A DNA stretch of 64,000 nucleotides, taken from NCBI RefSeq assembly GCF_022539405.1, contig NZ_CP054394.1:684501-748500 (forward strand), read 5' to 3'. The translations under genes were made by a program, and so were the position numbers. Positions 44,572 through 53,515 of the stretch are shown piece by piece. Each line of letters opens with the position of its first letter. Positions within the stretch are counted from its first letter, which is position 1. The notes beneath the pieces are model-generated. The model was not told the origin of the DNA and ran no database searches. It saw nothing but the letters and a program-made list of their open reading frames with translations. Source of the stretch: Natranaerofaba carboxydovora. Its GTDB lineage: Bacteria > Bacillota > Natranaerobiia > Natranaerobiales > Natranaerofabaceae.

Positions 44572-45405
44572 TTATAATAAAATTTGTATTAGATCGGTTA
44601 TGAACATGTGACCTAGATAAATGCTTCCTACTATAGTAAAAAACGAAATAAATATTATTGAAAGAAAATAAAAATCATTAAGGTTATAATTTGGAAAGGG
44701 TAAGTAAAACAGTTTTTCTTTATATCCTCTGACTTTTAATGCCGCATCAGTTCTTAAAGCCTGATCAAATGCCTTTAAAAAAAGTGTGCCAGCCAAAGTT
44801 ATTGTAGACTTGGCAGACCTTAAGAAGCTGGTATAGCCAAGACGTGTCTTTTGAGCTTTTTGTACTTTTTTTATCTCGTCTTTTAAGTAAATAAGATAAC
44901 GAGTTGAAAAATTAAATATGTCAATTATCTCATGAGGAACTCTAAAATGCTTAAAGAGCCCAACAAGCTCGGCTTTTGATGTAACAAGACAAAAAAACCA
45001 TAAGATTGATGCAAGCAGTATAATCCTCAAAAAAATAGATAAGCCAAAATTTAAACCTTCGTAAGTTGCGATCAAGTCAAAACCTACAAATGGCAGCTCA
45101 AAACTGAATATCTCGGCTCCTTTTCTGGTGAATAGATTAAATATAAAAAGGAAAAAGCCCATACTGCCAGGTACTATAAATCTTAACAGGGCAGCTTTGA
45201 CTGTAGTAACGGTCTTGTCATGCTCTATGTTTAATAGAAATAAGAAGATACACATCCCTAACAGTAAAAATAATAACTGGACAGGTAATGATATTATAAA
45301 TGCTATTGTAAATAAAACTGCAGAAAAAGCAAATTTGTTTAGAGGATGGAGCGATGTGAAAGCCAGTTTGGGTCTAATATAATTCTGGCTTAAAATCTTA
45401 ATCAT
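44572..45405 (-). CDS. cbiQ: Cobalt ECF transporter transmembrane protein CbiQ
   Basis: 277 residues, about five to six membrane segments (LFTIAFIISLPVQLLFLLLG, FIVPGSMGFFLFIF, ILLASILWFFCLVTS and a C-terminal FYFLSIIFISFFTIVGSIYLG). The coupling region includes KKVQKAQKTRLGY and DQALRTDAALKVRGY, typical of CbiQ. It joins CbiM to the CbiO ATPase domain of the next gene. Confidence 0.93.
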   Translation of the reverse strand: MIKILSQNYIRPKLAFTSLHPLNKFAFSAVLFTIAFIISLPVQLLFLLLGMCIFLFLLNIEHDKTVTTVKAALLRFIVPGSMGFFLFIFNLFTRKGAEIFSFELPFVGFDLIATYEGLNFGLSIFLRIILLASILWFFCLVTSKAELVGLFKHFRVPHEIIDIFNFSTRYLIYLKDEIKKVQKAQKTRLGYTSFLRSAKSTITLAGTLFLKAFDQALRTDAALKVRGYKEKLFYLPFPNYNLNDFYFLSIIFISFFTIVGSIYLGHMFITDLIQILL

Positions 45406-45471
45406 TGACTAATCACCTCTATGTGAAATGTTAAGTTTAGGTCAGTTTGGTCCAACTTATTGGTAGCTTTT

Positions 45472-46167
45472 CTAATTGTGTTTTAACGGATCAATAATAG
45501 ATACAGGTCTTAGGTGTTCGAAAATCTGCGGCCTTCTTGACATAAGAAATTTTAAAACTCCGACTGTAATTATACCTTCAACAATTGCAAAAGGAACCTG
45601 GGTTGGAGCATATGCTATGGCAGCAGTTGCCCATGCTGTACTAAAGGCAGCTTCATGGACTTCTGAGAGAGCTATTTGAGTAGAGGAAATAGCATACACA
45701 ATTATACTTCCCAAAAAACCAGCCAACCAGGTTGTAGCTATAAAAAAGAAATTAGAATTTTTGTAGTTTATTTTGTCTGAGTAATAAAATATAGCCCAGC
45801 CAAAAAATCCGCCAAACCAGGTGGCAAAAGTGTTAGCGCCGAGGGTTGTTAAACCTCCATGAGAGAAAAATAAAGCCTGGATAAACAATGATAGAAAAAT
45901 GATTATGGGTAATAATTTTGGCCCGATAATAAAAGCTATTATCGCAGCTCCCACCATGTGTGCACTGCTTCCAATTACAGGTATAGGAAAATGTATCGTT
46001 GAGATTACAAAAGATACTGCGGTCAATAGGCCCAAGATACCTTTAATGCCCGGAATATCTTTGGCTTTGTTTCTAAAAGCCATTACTGCCGTTATAAGAG
46101 ATCCTCCAGTTAGAGCCCACCAACTAGCAGCTTGTGTTATGCCCATTGCACCATCAGGTAAATGCAT
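45472..46167 (-). CDS. cbiM: Cobalt ECF transporter substrate-binding protein CbiM
   Basis: 231 residues starting MHLPDGAMGITQAASWW; the N-terminal His in MH-x-PDG is the cobalt ligand. About seven membrane segments with IHFPIPVIGSSAHMVGAAI and FFSHGGLTTLGANTFATW, both family signatures. ATG behind GAGGAGG. First gene after the riboswitch. No cbiN was found between cbiM and cbiQ. Confidence 0.95.
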   Translation of the reverse strand: MHLPDGAMGITQAASWWALTGGSLITAVMAFRNKAKDIPGIKGILGLLTAVSFVISTIHFPIPVIGSSAHMVGAAIIAFIIGPKLLPIIIFLSLFIQALFFSHGGLTTLGANTFATWFGGFFGWAIFYYSDKINYKNSNFFFIATTWLAGFLGSIIVYAISSTQIALSEVHEAAFSTAWATAAIAYAPTQVPFAIVEGIITVGVLKFLMSRRPQIFEHLRPVSIIDPLKHN

Positions 46168-46205
46168 TATAACTTCCTCCTCTAGTGTTGTTAATTTTAT
46201 TATTA

Positions 46206-46245
46206 GGCAAAATAAAAATCCCAGCCTTCTAGGAAGAAGCTGGGT
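46206..46245 (-). terminator. Riboswitch expression-platform terminator
   Basis: On the minus strand CCCAGCTTCTTCCTAGAAGGCTGGG folds into a stem (split here as CCCAGCTTCTTCC and TAGAAGGCTGGG) followed by ATTTTTATTTT. It lies between the B12 aptamer and cbiM, so folding of the aptamer can decide termination. Confidence 0.8.
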
Positions 46246-46354
46246 ACCCGGCTGTACTATGTCTTATTATTACTAACTGCGTTCTAAGCTACAGTTAGTC
46301 TAGACAGTCCAGCGTGGGTACTCTGCCTTTATCCTCGAAGGCTATTAGAGTACC

Positions 46355-46530
46355 GGCCTCAGGGCAGGTTTCCTGGCTTATGGCCCAAGTAAGGTGTTAT
46401 AGCCTTCCCGGGAAAGAAACTTTCCAGTGGCTAAAACACGATAATTTGGCCAATTACAGTGGCGGGACCGCTCAGGATTTTCACCTGATTCCCTTTTAAC
46501 CATTAGTAATGGCACCCTGAGGTAAAACTC
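46355..46530 (-). promoter_or_regulatory. Cobalamin riboswitch
   Basis: The minus strand contains the B12 box AGCCAGGAAACCTGCC (plus 46360-46380 region) and upstream core pieces GGGAATCAGGTG, AAAATCCTGAGCGGTCCCGC and GCCACTGTAATTGG. This order matches the cobalamin aptamer. With cobalamin bound, it should favour the terminator at 46206-46245 and switch off the eleven-gene cbi operon that follows. Confidence 0.95.
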
Positions 46531-46552
46531 GTATTTATATTGCTTTTATATA

Positions 46553-46581
46553 ACTATACCATAAGAAGGTTTGGTGGGCAA
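46553..46581 (-). promoter_or_regulatory. Promoter of the cbi operon
   Basis: On the minus strand TTGCCC (46576-46581), a 17-base spacer and TATAGT (46553-46558), placing the transcript start just before the riboswitch aptamer. Confidence 0.7.
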
Positions 46582-46763
46582 GTGAAAGTTAGAAGTGATA
46601 ACCCAAAACAAAAGTGCTAGGAAATTTGTGTATGGTTAATATATATTTATAAATATGGCAAAAAAATTCGGTTTATGATATAGTGTTTTAAGGATACTCG
46701 GACGTTCGTAGTTCGAGTAAGCTAGATTTTTGATGTTGAATTTTCGTGTTAAAGGAGAATTTC

Positions 46764-47300
46764 ATGTCTAAACTTATTTTGGTAACAGGTGGAGCTCGCT
46801 CAGGGAAAAGTGATTATGCTGAACAACTAGCCAAAGAATCTCCTTTGCCTGTGTCATATGTAGCTACTGCTGAGCCGCATGATGAGGAGATGAAAAGAAG
46901 AATAGAAGTTCACAGAGAAAGAAGGCCTATAGATTGGGAAACAATTGAGGAGCCTTTATATCTTTTTCATAGGTTTAATTCTTTATGTAAAAAAAAGCAA
47001 CTAATTTTGGTTGACTGTGTAACCGTTTATCTTTCAAATAAACTTATGAAATACTGGGATAAGTGGGATGAAAGATTTGAAACTTTTGTGCTAGAAGAAT
47101 TCAAAAAAATGATTGATATTATAAAAAAAAATGAAGCAGAAACTATCTTTGTTACCAATGAAGTTGGTTTTGGTTTGGTGCCTGAACACAAAATGGGTAG
47201 GGTTTTCAGAGATCTTGCAGGTCGTGCCAATCGTATAATTGCTGAGTCCTCTGATGAAGTATATTTAGTTATTTCAGGGATACCTACGCAGATAAAATAG
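46764..47300 (+). CDS. cobU: Adenosylcobinamide kinase/GTP guanylyltransferase CobU
   Basis: 178 residues, ATG at 46764 behind AAAGGAG (an upstream in-frame start is less likely). P-loop LVTGGARSGKSDYAEQL at the N-terminus, AEPHDEEMKRRIEVHRERRP near 38, and VTNEVGFGLVPEHKMGRVFRDLAGRANR (split motif) near 130. Activates adenosylcobinamide for nucleotide loop assembly. First gene of the plus-strand lower-pathway cluster. Confidence 0.95.
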   Translation: MSKLILVTGGARSGKSDYAEQLAKESPLPVSYVATAEPHDEEMKRRIEVHRERRPIDWETIEEPLYLFHRFNSLCKKKQLILVDCVTVYLSNKLMKYWDKWDERFETFVLEEFKKMIDIIKKNEAETIFVTNEVGFGLVPEHKMGRVFRDLAGRANRIIAESSDEVYLVISGIPTQIK

Positions 47301-47312
47301 GAGGGGGCAACA

Positions 47313-48251
47313 ATTTTTTCACCTGTATTGATAACTGGAGCTTTTTTGCTTGACTTACTTATAGGAGATCCTTTTGGAAGGTATCACCCGGTTTGTTTGA
47401 TTGGAATTTTAATTGACAAGCTTAAAGATCTAGCTTTTAAAATATTTAAAACACCAACCAGCTTAAAAGCTGGCGGAGTTGTATTGGCACTCATCGTAAT
47501 ATTTATAACCTACTATGTATCAGTTCTGTTGGTGAGTATAGGCTGGTGGGTTGAACTTTTACTTCTTTATTTTTGTATTTCTATTAAAAGTTTGACCTAT
47601 CATTTAAAAGATGTATTAGATCCTCTTATGCATGGGGATTTGGATAGTGCAAGAAAAGCAGTTGGTAAAGTTGTAGGTAGGGATGTTTCAAGGCTAAATG
47701 ATAGTGAAGTATCAAGGGCAGGAATTGAGACGGCTGCTGAGAGTTTTGGAGATGGTATTATGGCGCCCCTTTTTTTTGGAGCTATTGGTGGGGCTCCCCT
47801 CGCTATGACATATAAAGCTGTCAACACCTTGGACTCTATGATTGGGTACAAATTTTTGCCTTATAGAGATTTAGGTTATTTTTCTGCTAAACTTGATGAT
47901 GTTTTAAATTATATCCCTGCAAGATTATCGGCATATATATTCCTTTTGGTTGGAAGGCTAAAAAAGTTAAATTATAAAAAAGCGGTTTCATTAAGAAAAA
48001 AAGATGCCAGTAAACATCCAAGTCCAAATGCTGGCCAATCAGAAAGTGTTGTGGCTGGTTTGTTGGAGGTTAGACTTGGAGGTCTTAATTATTATAATGG
48101 GGAAGAATCTTTTCGGGCATATATGGGAGAAAACCAAAAGCTTCCAGGACCTCATCATCTAAAAAGTGCAATAAATCTAATAAATATTTCGGCCTGGATG
48201 GCCCTGCTATTCTCAGTTGTTTTATCGCTTATTATAAACTATTTGATTTAA
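47313..48251 (+). CDS. cbiB: Adenosylcobinamide-phosphate synthase CbiB
   Basis: 312 residues if started at ATT 47313. GGAGGGGG at 47300-47307 lies five bases before this in-frame ATT; the next ordinary start, TTG 47328, is 20 bases away. CbiB landmarks: LLDLLIGDPFGRYHPVCLIG near 12, GRDVSRLNDSEVSRAGIETA near 118, ESFGDGIMAPLFF, MIGYKFLPYRDLGYFSAKLDD and SKHPSPNAGQSE. Four to five membrane segments. Attaches aminopropanol phosphate to cobyric acid. Confidence 0.93.
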   Translation: MFSPVLITGAFLLDLLIGDPFGRYHPVCLIGILIDKLKDLAFKIFKTPTSLKAGGVVLALIVIFITYYVSVLLVSIGWWVELLLLYFCISIKSLTYHLKDVLDPLMHGDLDSARKAVGKVVGRDVSRLNDSEVSRAGIETAAESFGDGIMAPLFFGAIGGAPLAMTYKAVNTLDSMIGYKFLPYRDLGYFSAKLDDVLNYIPARLSAYIFLLVGRLKKLNYKKAVSLRKKDASKHPSPNAGQSESVVAGLLEVRLGGLNYYNGEESFRAYMGENQKLPGPHHLKSAINLINISAWMALLFSVVLSLIINYLI

Positions 48252-48331
48252 ATTCATCATGTTCTATTTGTATGGTATGATAAAATATAAACGTCGATTC
48301 TCCTGCTTTCTCATCAAGATGTATTACAATT

Positions 48332-48376
48332 AAAAACAAAACTTTTTTTCATATGACTTTTTGCAGTAAAATTAAC
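48332..48376 (+). repeat. Intergenic repeat, copy A (before cobS)
   Basis: AAAAACAAAACTTT, then TTCATATGACTTT and TGCAGTAAAATTAACA. It matches the sequence before cobO (51340-51383) with about four substitutions and a two-base gap. Confidence 0.65.
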
Positions 48377-48416
48377 ATTATAACCAAGGTTAATTACTGG
48401 AAGGATGCCAATTATA

Positions 48417-49208
48417 ATGAACTTATTTAAGCAAATAAAGACTTTTTACAAAAGGCTATATTCTGCAATTACACTCCTTACGGTAGTTCCCATGCCTGGA
48501 TGGCAGTTAGATTTCACAAGGACAACTCATTATTTTCCCTGGGTTGGTGTGATTTTATCTTTTATATATTTGTTTTTGTTCTTGGTTTTAGATGGGCTTG
48601 TTTCTCCTTTTATGCTTGCTTTTTTACTGGTACTGTTAGATGGGTTTTTGACAGGTGGGCTTCATTTAGATGGTTTTTCTGATTGGATAGATGGTATATA
48701 CAGCCGCAAAGAAGGCGATGATTTAAGAGCGGTTTTGAAAGATAGTAATATCGGAGCAATAGGAGCGGCAGGACTTGTTTTTCTGATATTAGGAAAAGTG
48801 ATATTTTTAAGAGAAGTTTTAATTAGTGAGTTTTCTTTGGTGTGGATTCTTTTTTTCCCGTGGTTTGCGAGAATTCTGATGTATTTAGTGATAGTTTCTT
48901 TTCCCTATCCTTCAGGGAAAAAAGGGCTTGGACAAATATGTCAGGAGGACTACAGTATACTTGGTCATCTATGGGCTGTATTGTCCGGAGGGGTACTGCT
49001 TTTAGCATTGTATTTTTTCTTTCCAGAAAATTTAACGGGTACAATCTTAACAGAACTTATCATAGCTGCTGTAATATCAGGGAGTTTGACCTATTTATTT
49101 ATTAAACGTTTATCTATCAAACTTGGTGGGGTAAATGGAGATGGTTATGGTGCCTGCTGTGAATTTTCCCAGGTAATGGTTCTTTTAATGGGAAGTTTTC
49201 TTATATAA
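48417..49208 (+). CDS. cobS: Adenosylcobinamide-GDP ribazoletransferase CobS
   Basis: About 263 residues; the ATG at 48417 is better spaced from GGAAGG than the one at 48405. Membrane protein with several hydrophobic segments. Signatures LTVVPMPGW, TGGLHLDGFSDWIDGIYS (Mg-binding Asp) near 80, DSNIGAIGAAGL and GGVNGDGYGACCE near the C-terminus. Joins adenosylcobinamide-GDP with alpha-ribazole. Confidence 0.95.
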   Translation: MNLFKQIKTFYKRLYSAITLLTVVPMPGWQLDFTRTTHYFPWVGVILSFIYLFLFLVLDGLVSPFMLAFLLVLLDGFLTGGLHLDGFSDWIDGIYSRKEGDDLRAVLKDSNIGAIGAAGLVFLILGKVIFLREVLISEFSLVWILFFPWFARILMYLVIVSFPYPSGKKGLGQICQEDYSILGHLWAVLSGGVLLLALYFFFPENLTGTILTELIIAAVISGSLTYLFIKRLSIKLGGVNGDGYGACCEFSQVMVLLMGSFLI

Positions 49209-49265
49209 TAAAACTGTACTTTGGTGCAAAAAGTCTACTCACAAAAGTATGATGTTTTATTTGTA

Positions 49266-50243
49266 ATGGTGGTGAATGAATTGTCTATAAACGAAAAATG
49301 GGTTTGTCTTAAAGTGCCACTAACCTGTGGAGAATGGGTTCAGGGAAGACTAAACGGTGATGATTTTTTGGTGTCATGTCCTATAGACATTTTTACTAAA
49401 ATATCTTTGTCGTGTCAAGAAAAAGAAACTCAAGACATTAGTGTCACTGCAAATAGGATAGATCATGATGGCAATGTGACCTATCCTCCTAAGGCCATAA
49501 ATGCTGTAAAAAAAGTTTGCAGTGAACTGGGGATTAATGGCTTTGATTTTAAACTTGAAATAGAATGTCCTAAACCTGAAGGAAAAGGATTTGCGACTAG
49601 CAGTGCAGATGTACTTGGAAGTATTATGGCTGTATTAAAATTATTTAATTTGGACATACCGGCTAGTAAATTTTTTAGAATCGGAGTAGAGATTGAACCA
49701 AGTGATAGCATTGGATTTTCTGGATTGTGGAAGATTAATCATAGAATAAATTCTGCTAAACAAATGGCAAACTTTGATCCTGTTTATCTAGGTGAGATCC
49801 TCAAGGGTCAGGTTATGGTGATTGACCTGGGTGGAAAAGTTGAAACTATGGAATTTAATCAAAATAAATATTTGACAGACCTTTATGATAAAAATGAAGC
49901 GACGAGCTTAAAAGCTTATAATTATATAAAAGAAGGTATAAATAATAGAGACCTTTCTTTGATGGCTAAAGGTTCGACTTTGAGTGCAATCTCTCACCAA
50001 AAGATTTTGCCAAAAGCAGAACTAGAATGTATTATTGACAACATAACCACCCTAGAAGCCCTTGGAGTAGTTGTAGCTCATAGCGGGACTCTTGTTGGGA
50101 TTATATATCCTGAAGAAAAAAAAGATATGACTGATTTTTACTCCTGGCATAGAAAAGAAGGCCCCGGTGAAATAATTGGGAACTACCCGCTAAGAGGTGG
50201 AGGTGTAGAATGGATTGGAGGTGGGGTTATTGAAGCCTCATGA
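49266..50243 (+). CDS. L-threonine kinase (PduX-like GHMP kinase)
   Basis: About 325 residues. GHMP fold: VPLTCGEWVQGRLNGDDFLV near 20, ATP loop PKPEGKGFATSSADVLGSI near 110, EIEPSDSIGFSGLW, and the late GVVAHSGTLVGIIY motif. PduX makes threonine phosphate for the CobD decarboxylase encoded next, supplying the aminopropanol linker. Start unsettled: ATG 49266, or TTG 49281 which has GGTGGTG upstream. Confidence 0.88.
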   Translation: MVVNELSINEKWVCLKVPLTCGEWVQGRLNGDDFLVSCPIDIFTKISLSCQEKETQDISVTANRIDHDGNVTYPPKAINAVKKVCSELGINGFDFKLEIECPKPEGKGFATSSADVLGSIMAVLKLFNLDIPASKFFRIGVEIEPSDSIGFSGLWKINHRINSAKQMANFDPVYLGEILKGQVMVIDLGGKVETMEFNQNKYLTDLYDKNEATSLKAYNYIKEGINNRDLSLMAKGSTLSAISHQKILPKAELECIIDNITTLEALGVVVAHSGTLVGIIYPEEKKDMTDFYSWHRKEGPGEIIGNYPLRGGGVEWIGGGVIEAS

Positions 50244-51318
50244 ACACGGAGGGCAGATTTATCGCTGGGCAAAAGAATTTGAACTTGACCATGAAGAGAT
50301 TGTTGATTTTAGCGCGAATATTAATCCTTTAGGTCCCCCAGAGAATTTAAAAAAAGAACTAACAAAAGAGTTAGATAATCTTCCTAATTATCCAGAACCA
50401 GATGCTTTAGAGCTATGTCATGATATTGCAAATATGCATGGCATCTCAGAAGAAAATATATTGGTGGGTAACGGAGCAAGTGAGTTAATAGATTTGTTTT
50501 TTTTGTATAACAAGTTTCAAAAAGCTTTTTTTCCTGCTCCTACTTTTAAAGAGTATGAAAGGGCATGTAGATCAGTAGGGACAGAGGTAGAGAATTTTTA
50601 TATATATGATAGGCCTTTGAAAGATAGGTTAGATGATTTTATAAAAAAGATAAAAGAAAAATCACCTTCTGTTGTAGTGATATGTACTCCAAACAACCCA
50701 ACTGGTGAAGTCTTGGAACCAGTGGATATCAAGAGGATATCTGATGTGGTAAGAGAAATAAATGGCTGGCTTTTTATTGATAAATCTTTTATAACTTTTG
50801 TAAGAGAAGATTGGCCAAAACTCATCTGGGATAATACTATACCTGATAATACTGCTATAATTTATTCTTTTACCAAAATGTATGCCATAGCAGGACTTAG
50901 ATTAGGCTATATAATTGGCCCTTCTAAAATGATTTCGGAGATGAAAAAATTAAGAAATCCCTGGAGTGTTAATCATCTTGCCCAGGTAGCAGGAAAGGTA
51001 TGCTTAACAGAAAAAGAATACGAAAAAAAGACTAGAAAACTTGTAGATAAAGAAAGAGATAGATTAATAGAAGGTTTAGAAAAGCTAAACTTTAAGACAT
51101 TTCCTGGGAAAGCCAATTATGTACTTGCCAAAATACAAGATAATAAAAATTTAAATTCATGTAAGCTGTGGGAAGGCCTTGCCAAAAAAGGTGTACTTAT
51201 TAGAAACGCAGAAAACTTCGATGGTCTAGATGATAGCTTTTTTAGAATAGCAGTTAGGCTTCCTGAGGAGAATGAAAAACTTCTAAAATCCCTTGAGGAT
51301 TTTTTGAAGACTCTTTAA
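50230..51318 (+). CDS. cobD: Threonine-phosphate decarboxylase CobD
   Basis: 362 residues from TTG 50230, five bases after GGAGGTGG; it overlaps the kinase end. Class II aminotransferase fold: HEHGGQIYRWA, VDFSANINPLGPP near 25, ILVGNGASELIDLFF, CTPNNPTGEVLEP, and YSFTKMYAIAGLRLGYIIG with the PLP Lys. Gives (R)-1-amino-2-propanol phosphate. Confidence 0.95.
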   Translation: MKPHEHGGQIYRWAKEFELDHEEIVDFSANINPLGPPENLKKELTKELDNLPNYPEPDALELCHDIANMHGISEENILVGNGASELIDLFFLYNKFQKAFFPAPTFKEYERACRSVGTEVENFYIYDRPLKDRLDDFIKKIKEKSPSVVVICTPNNPTGEVLEPVDIKRISDVVREINGWLFIDKSFITFVREDWPKLIWDNTIPDNTAIIYSFTKMYAIAGLRLGYIIGPSKMISEMKKLRNPWSVNHLAQVAGKVCLTEKEYEKKTRKLVDKERDRLIEGLEKLNFKTFPGKANYVLAKIQDNKNLNSCKLWEGLAKKGVLIRNAENFDGLDDSFFRIAVRLPEENEKLLKSLEDFLKTL

Positions 51319-51339
51319 TAAATGGCTCTATTATAGCTC

Positions 51340-51383
51340 AAAAACAAAACTTTGTTCAATGACTTTATGCAGTAGAATCAACA
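51340..51383 (+). repeat. Intergenic repeat, copy B (before cobO)
   Basis: AAAAACAAAACTTTGTTCA, then ATGACTTTATGCAGTAGAAT and CAACA. Pair of copy A before cobS. Confidence 0.65.
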
Positions 51384-51413
51384 ATAAAAGTGAATCGAAG
51401 GGGGAGATTTAAC

Positions 51414-51947
51414 ATGGGGGAAGAACAGAAAGGTTTAGTTATAATCCATACTGGTCCGGGAAAAGGGAAGACTACAGCAGCTTTTGGGCTATGTCTTCGG
51501 TCAGCAGGTAGAGGTTACAAGAGTAGGGTCATTCAGTTTCTAAAAGGCGGCGACAGATCAGGGGAACTACTTGCCTGTGAAGAGTATCTTCAAAAGATGG
51601 TGGAGATTCATACTTACGGCAGAGAAGGATTTATAGGGGGAGAACCTCTTGAAGAAGACTATGATATGGCAGAAGAAGCTTTAGAAAAAGCCAGGGAAGT
51701 CCTTAATGATCCGGAAGTTGGCCTTGTAATATTAGATGAGGTTAATGTTGCTGTTTCTCTTGGTCTTTTGGGGGTTAATGAGGTTTTGGAGCTGTTAAAA
51801 GAAAAGCCTGAAGATAAGCATGTAGTATTAACCGGCAGGGAAGCACACAGAAAGCTAATTGAAATAGCTGATACAGTTACTGTTTTTGATGAGAACAAAC
51901 ATCATTTTAGTGCCGGGGTATCAGCAGTAGAAGGGATTGAGTACTAA
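51414..51947 (+). CDS. cobO: Cob(I)yrinate a,c-diamide adenosyltransferase CobO
   Basis: 177 residues, ATG behind GGGGGAG. P-loop IHTGPGKGKTTAAFGLCLRS near 12, VIQFLKGGDRSGELLA, and VILDEVNVAVSLGLL (Walker B region) near 108; VLTGREAH near 140. Adenosylates the corrinoid cobalt. Its stop overlaps the cbiP ATG. Confidence 0.95.
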   Translation: MGEEQKGLVIIHTGPGKGKTTAAFGLCLRSAGRGYKSRVIQFLKGGDRSGELLACEEYLQKMVEIHTYGREGFIGGEPLEEDYDMAEEALEKAREVLNDPEVGLVILDEVNVAVSLGLLGVNEVLELLKEKPEDKHVVLTGREAHRKLIEIADTVTVFDENKHHFSAGVSAVEGIEY

Positions 51948-53515
51948 TGAGTAATGATGAACTCTGTCCATGTATAATGTTTCAGGGAACTTCCTCTGAT
52001 GCTGGTAAGAGTGTTCTTGCAACGGCACTGTGTAGAATTTTGGCTAATATGGGTTATAAGGTAGCCCCTTTCAAAGCTCAAAACATGGCCAATAACTCCT
52101 ATGTCACAGAAGAGGGACATGAGATTGGTAGAGCACAAGGGGCTCAGGCAGAAGCTAGTAAAGCAAAAGCAGAAGCTTCCATGAACCCTATACTTTTAAA
52201 ACCATCTAGTGACGGTGCTTCCCAGGTTGTTGTGATGGGAAAAGCTCTAGAAGAGGTAAAAGCCAAAGAGTACAGGGAAAACTGGGTACCGTATCTATGG
52301 CCTAAAGTTCAAGAAGCTTTGTATGAGTTAAGAAAAAAATATGATTTTGTTGTGATGGAAGGGGCAGGAAGCCCCGCAGAGGTAAACTTAAGGGAAAGGG
52401 ATTTGACCAACATGGAAGTGGCAGGTGAAGGTGATGCAAGAGTGGTTCTTGTTAGTGATGTAGAAAAAGGGGGAATGCTTGCTTCTGTAGTTGGCACCCT
52501 GGAGTTACTAGAAGACTGGGAAAGAGATCTAGTTTATGGGATAGTTGTAAACAAATTTAGAGGGGACTACAAATTATTAGAGCCAGGATTAGACTTTTTG
52601 GAAAAGAAAACAGGTAAGCGAGTACTTGGAGTCATTCCATATTTTACCGAAGAACTTGTTGAAGCTGAGGATTCTTTGTCTTTGTCTAGAAAGATTTCCA
52701 GTGGAAGTGATGGAATGGAAGGGGATAAAGCCAAAGGAAAAATAAAAGTTGGAGTTGTTAATTTAAGCAGAATTTCTAATTTTACTGATTTTGACCCTCT
52801 TGAACAACATCCTGAAATTGAATTTAAATATCTTCCTTTAGAAAAAGAAATAGACGATATTGATTGTCTAATATTACCGGGGACTAAAGCAAGTAGACAG
52901 GACCTTATTAATTTTATGGAATCAAAACTATATAGCTCAATTAAAGAAAATAATATTTTTGAGAAGAAGCCTATTATGGGGGTGTGTGGCGGCTATCAGA
53001 TGCTTGGTAATGCCATAAAAGATTATGAAGGGATAGAAGGTCGCCCGGGAGAGTTAGAAGGACTTGAGCTCTTGCCCCTGGTGACCGAATTTATAAAAGA
53101 TAAATGTACTGTGCGGGTTAGCTGTAGAGTTACATCAAAAAATAATATTTTTGCTCCCATAAAAGACGAGAATATTACGGGCTATGAAATTCACCTGGGA
53201 AATACTAGGGTTTTAGATGAAGATTATAGTTGGCTATATGATGAAAAAAATAACTCAAAAGGAGCTATTAGTAAGGATAGCAGGATTTTGGGGACTTATC
53301 TTCATGATATATTTGATAACGAAAAATTCTTGCAGTGGTTTTTGGCCTGGGTGAAGTCGTGGAAGTATTCGAATAATACTTCAAGAATAGAAGAATTTTA
53401 TTTTGAAGACAATTCTGGAAGACTAAGTAAAGAAGAAAATTATGATAAACTAGCAGAAATAGTAAAAGAAAACCTTGATATTGACTCTCTTTTAGATGGG
53501 ATGATAAAAAAGTGA
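51947..53515 (+). CDS. cbiP: Cobyric acid synthase CbiP
   Basis: 522 residues. Four successive glutamine-dependent amidations. P-loop FQGTSSDAGKSVLATALCR near 10, FKAQNMANNSYVTEEGHEIG, EGAGSPAEVNLRERDLTNM near 140, and an amidotransferase domain with LPGTKASRQDL, GVCGGYQMLG (Cys nucleophile, near 347) and GTYLHDIFDN (His). Overlaps cobO and the next gene by one to four bases. Confidence 0.96.
   Translation: MSNDELCPCIMFQGTSSDAGKSVLATALCRILANMGYKVAPFKAQNMANNSYVTEEGHEIGRAQGAQAEASKAKAEASMNPILLKPSSDGASQVVVMGKALEEVKAKEYRENWVPYLWPKVQEALYELRKKYDFVVMEGAGSPAEVNLRERDLTNMEVAGEGDARVVLVSDVEKGGMLASVVGTLELLEDWERDLVYGIVVNKFRGDYKLLEPGLDFLEKKTGKRVLGVIPYFTEELVEAEDSLSLSRKISSGSDGMEGDKAKGKIKVGVVNLSRISNFTDFDPLEQHPEIEFKYLPLEKEIDDIDCLILPGTKASRQDLINFMESKLYSSIKENNIFEKKPIMGVCGGYQMLGNAIKDYEGIEGRPGELEGLELLPLVTEFIKDKCTVRVSCRVTSKNNIFAPIKDENITGYEIHLGNTRVLDEDYSWLYDEKNNSKGAISKDSRILGTYLHDIFDNEKFLQWFLAWVKSWKYSNNTSRIEEFYFEDNSGRLSKEENYDKLAEIVKENLDIDSLLDGMIKK

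Noticed and set aside
46562-46763. Second cobalamin riboswitch for the plus-strand cobU cluster
   Set aside because: No B12 box or GCCACTG-type core on the plus strand; only a small TACTCG/CGAGTA hairpin.
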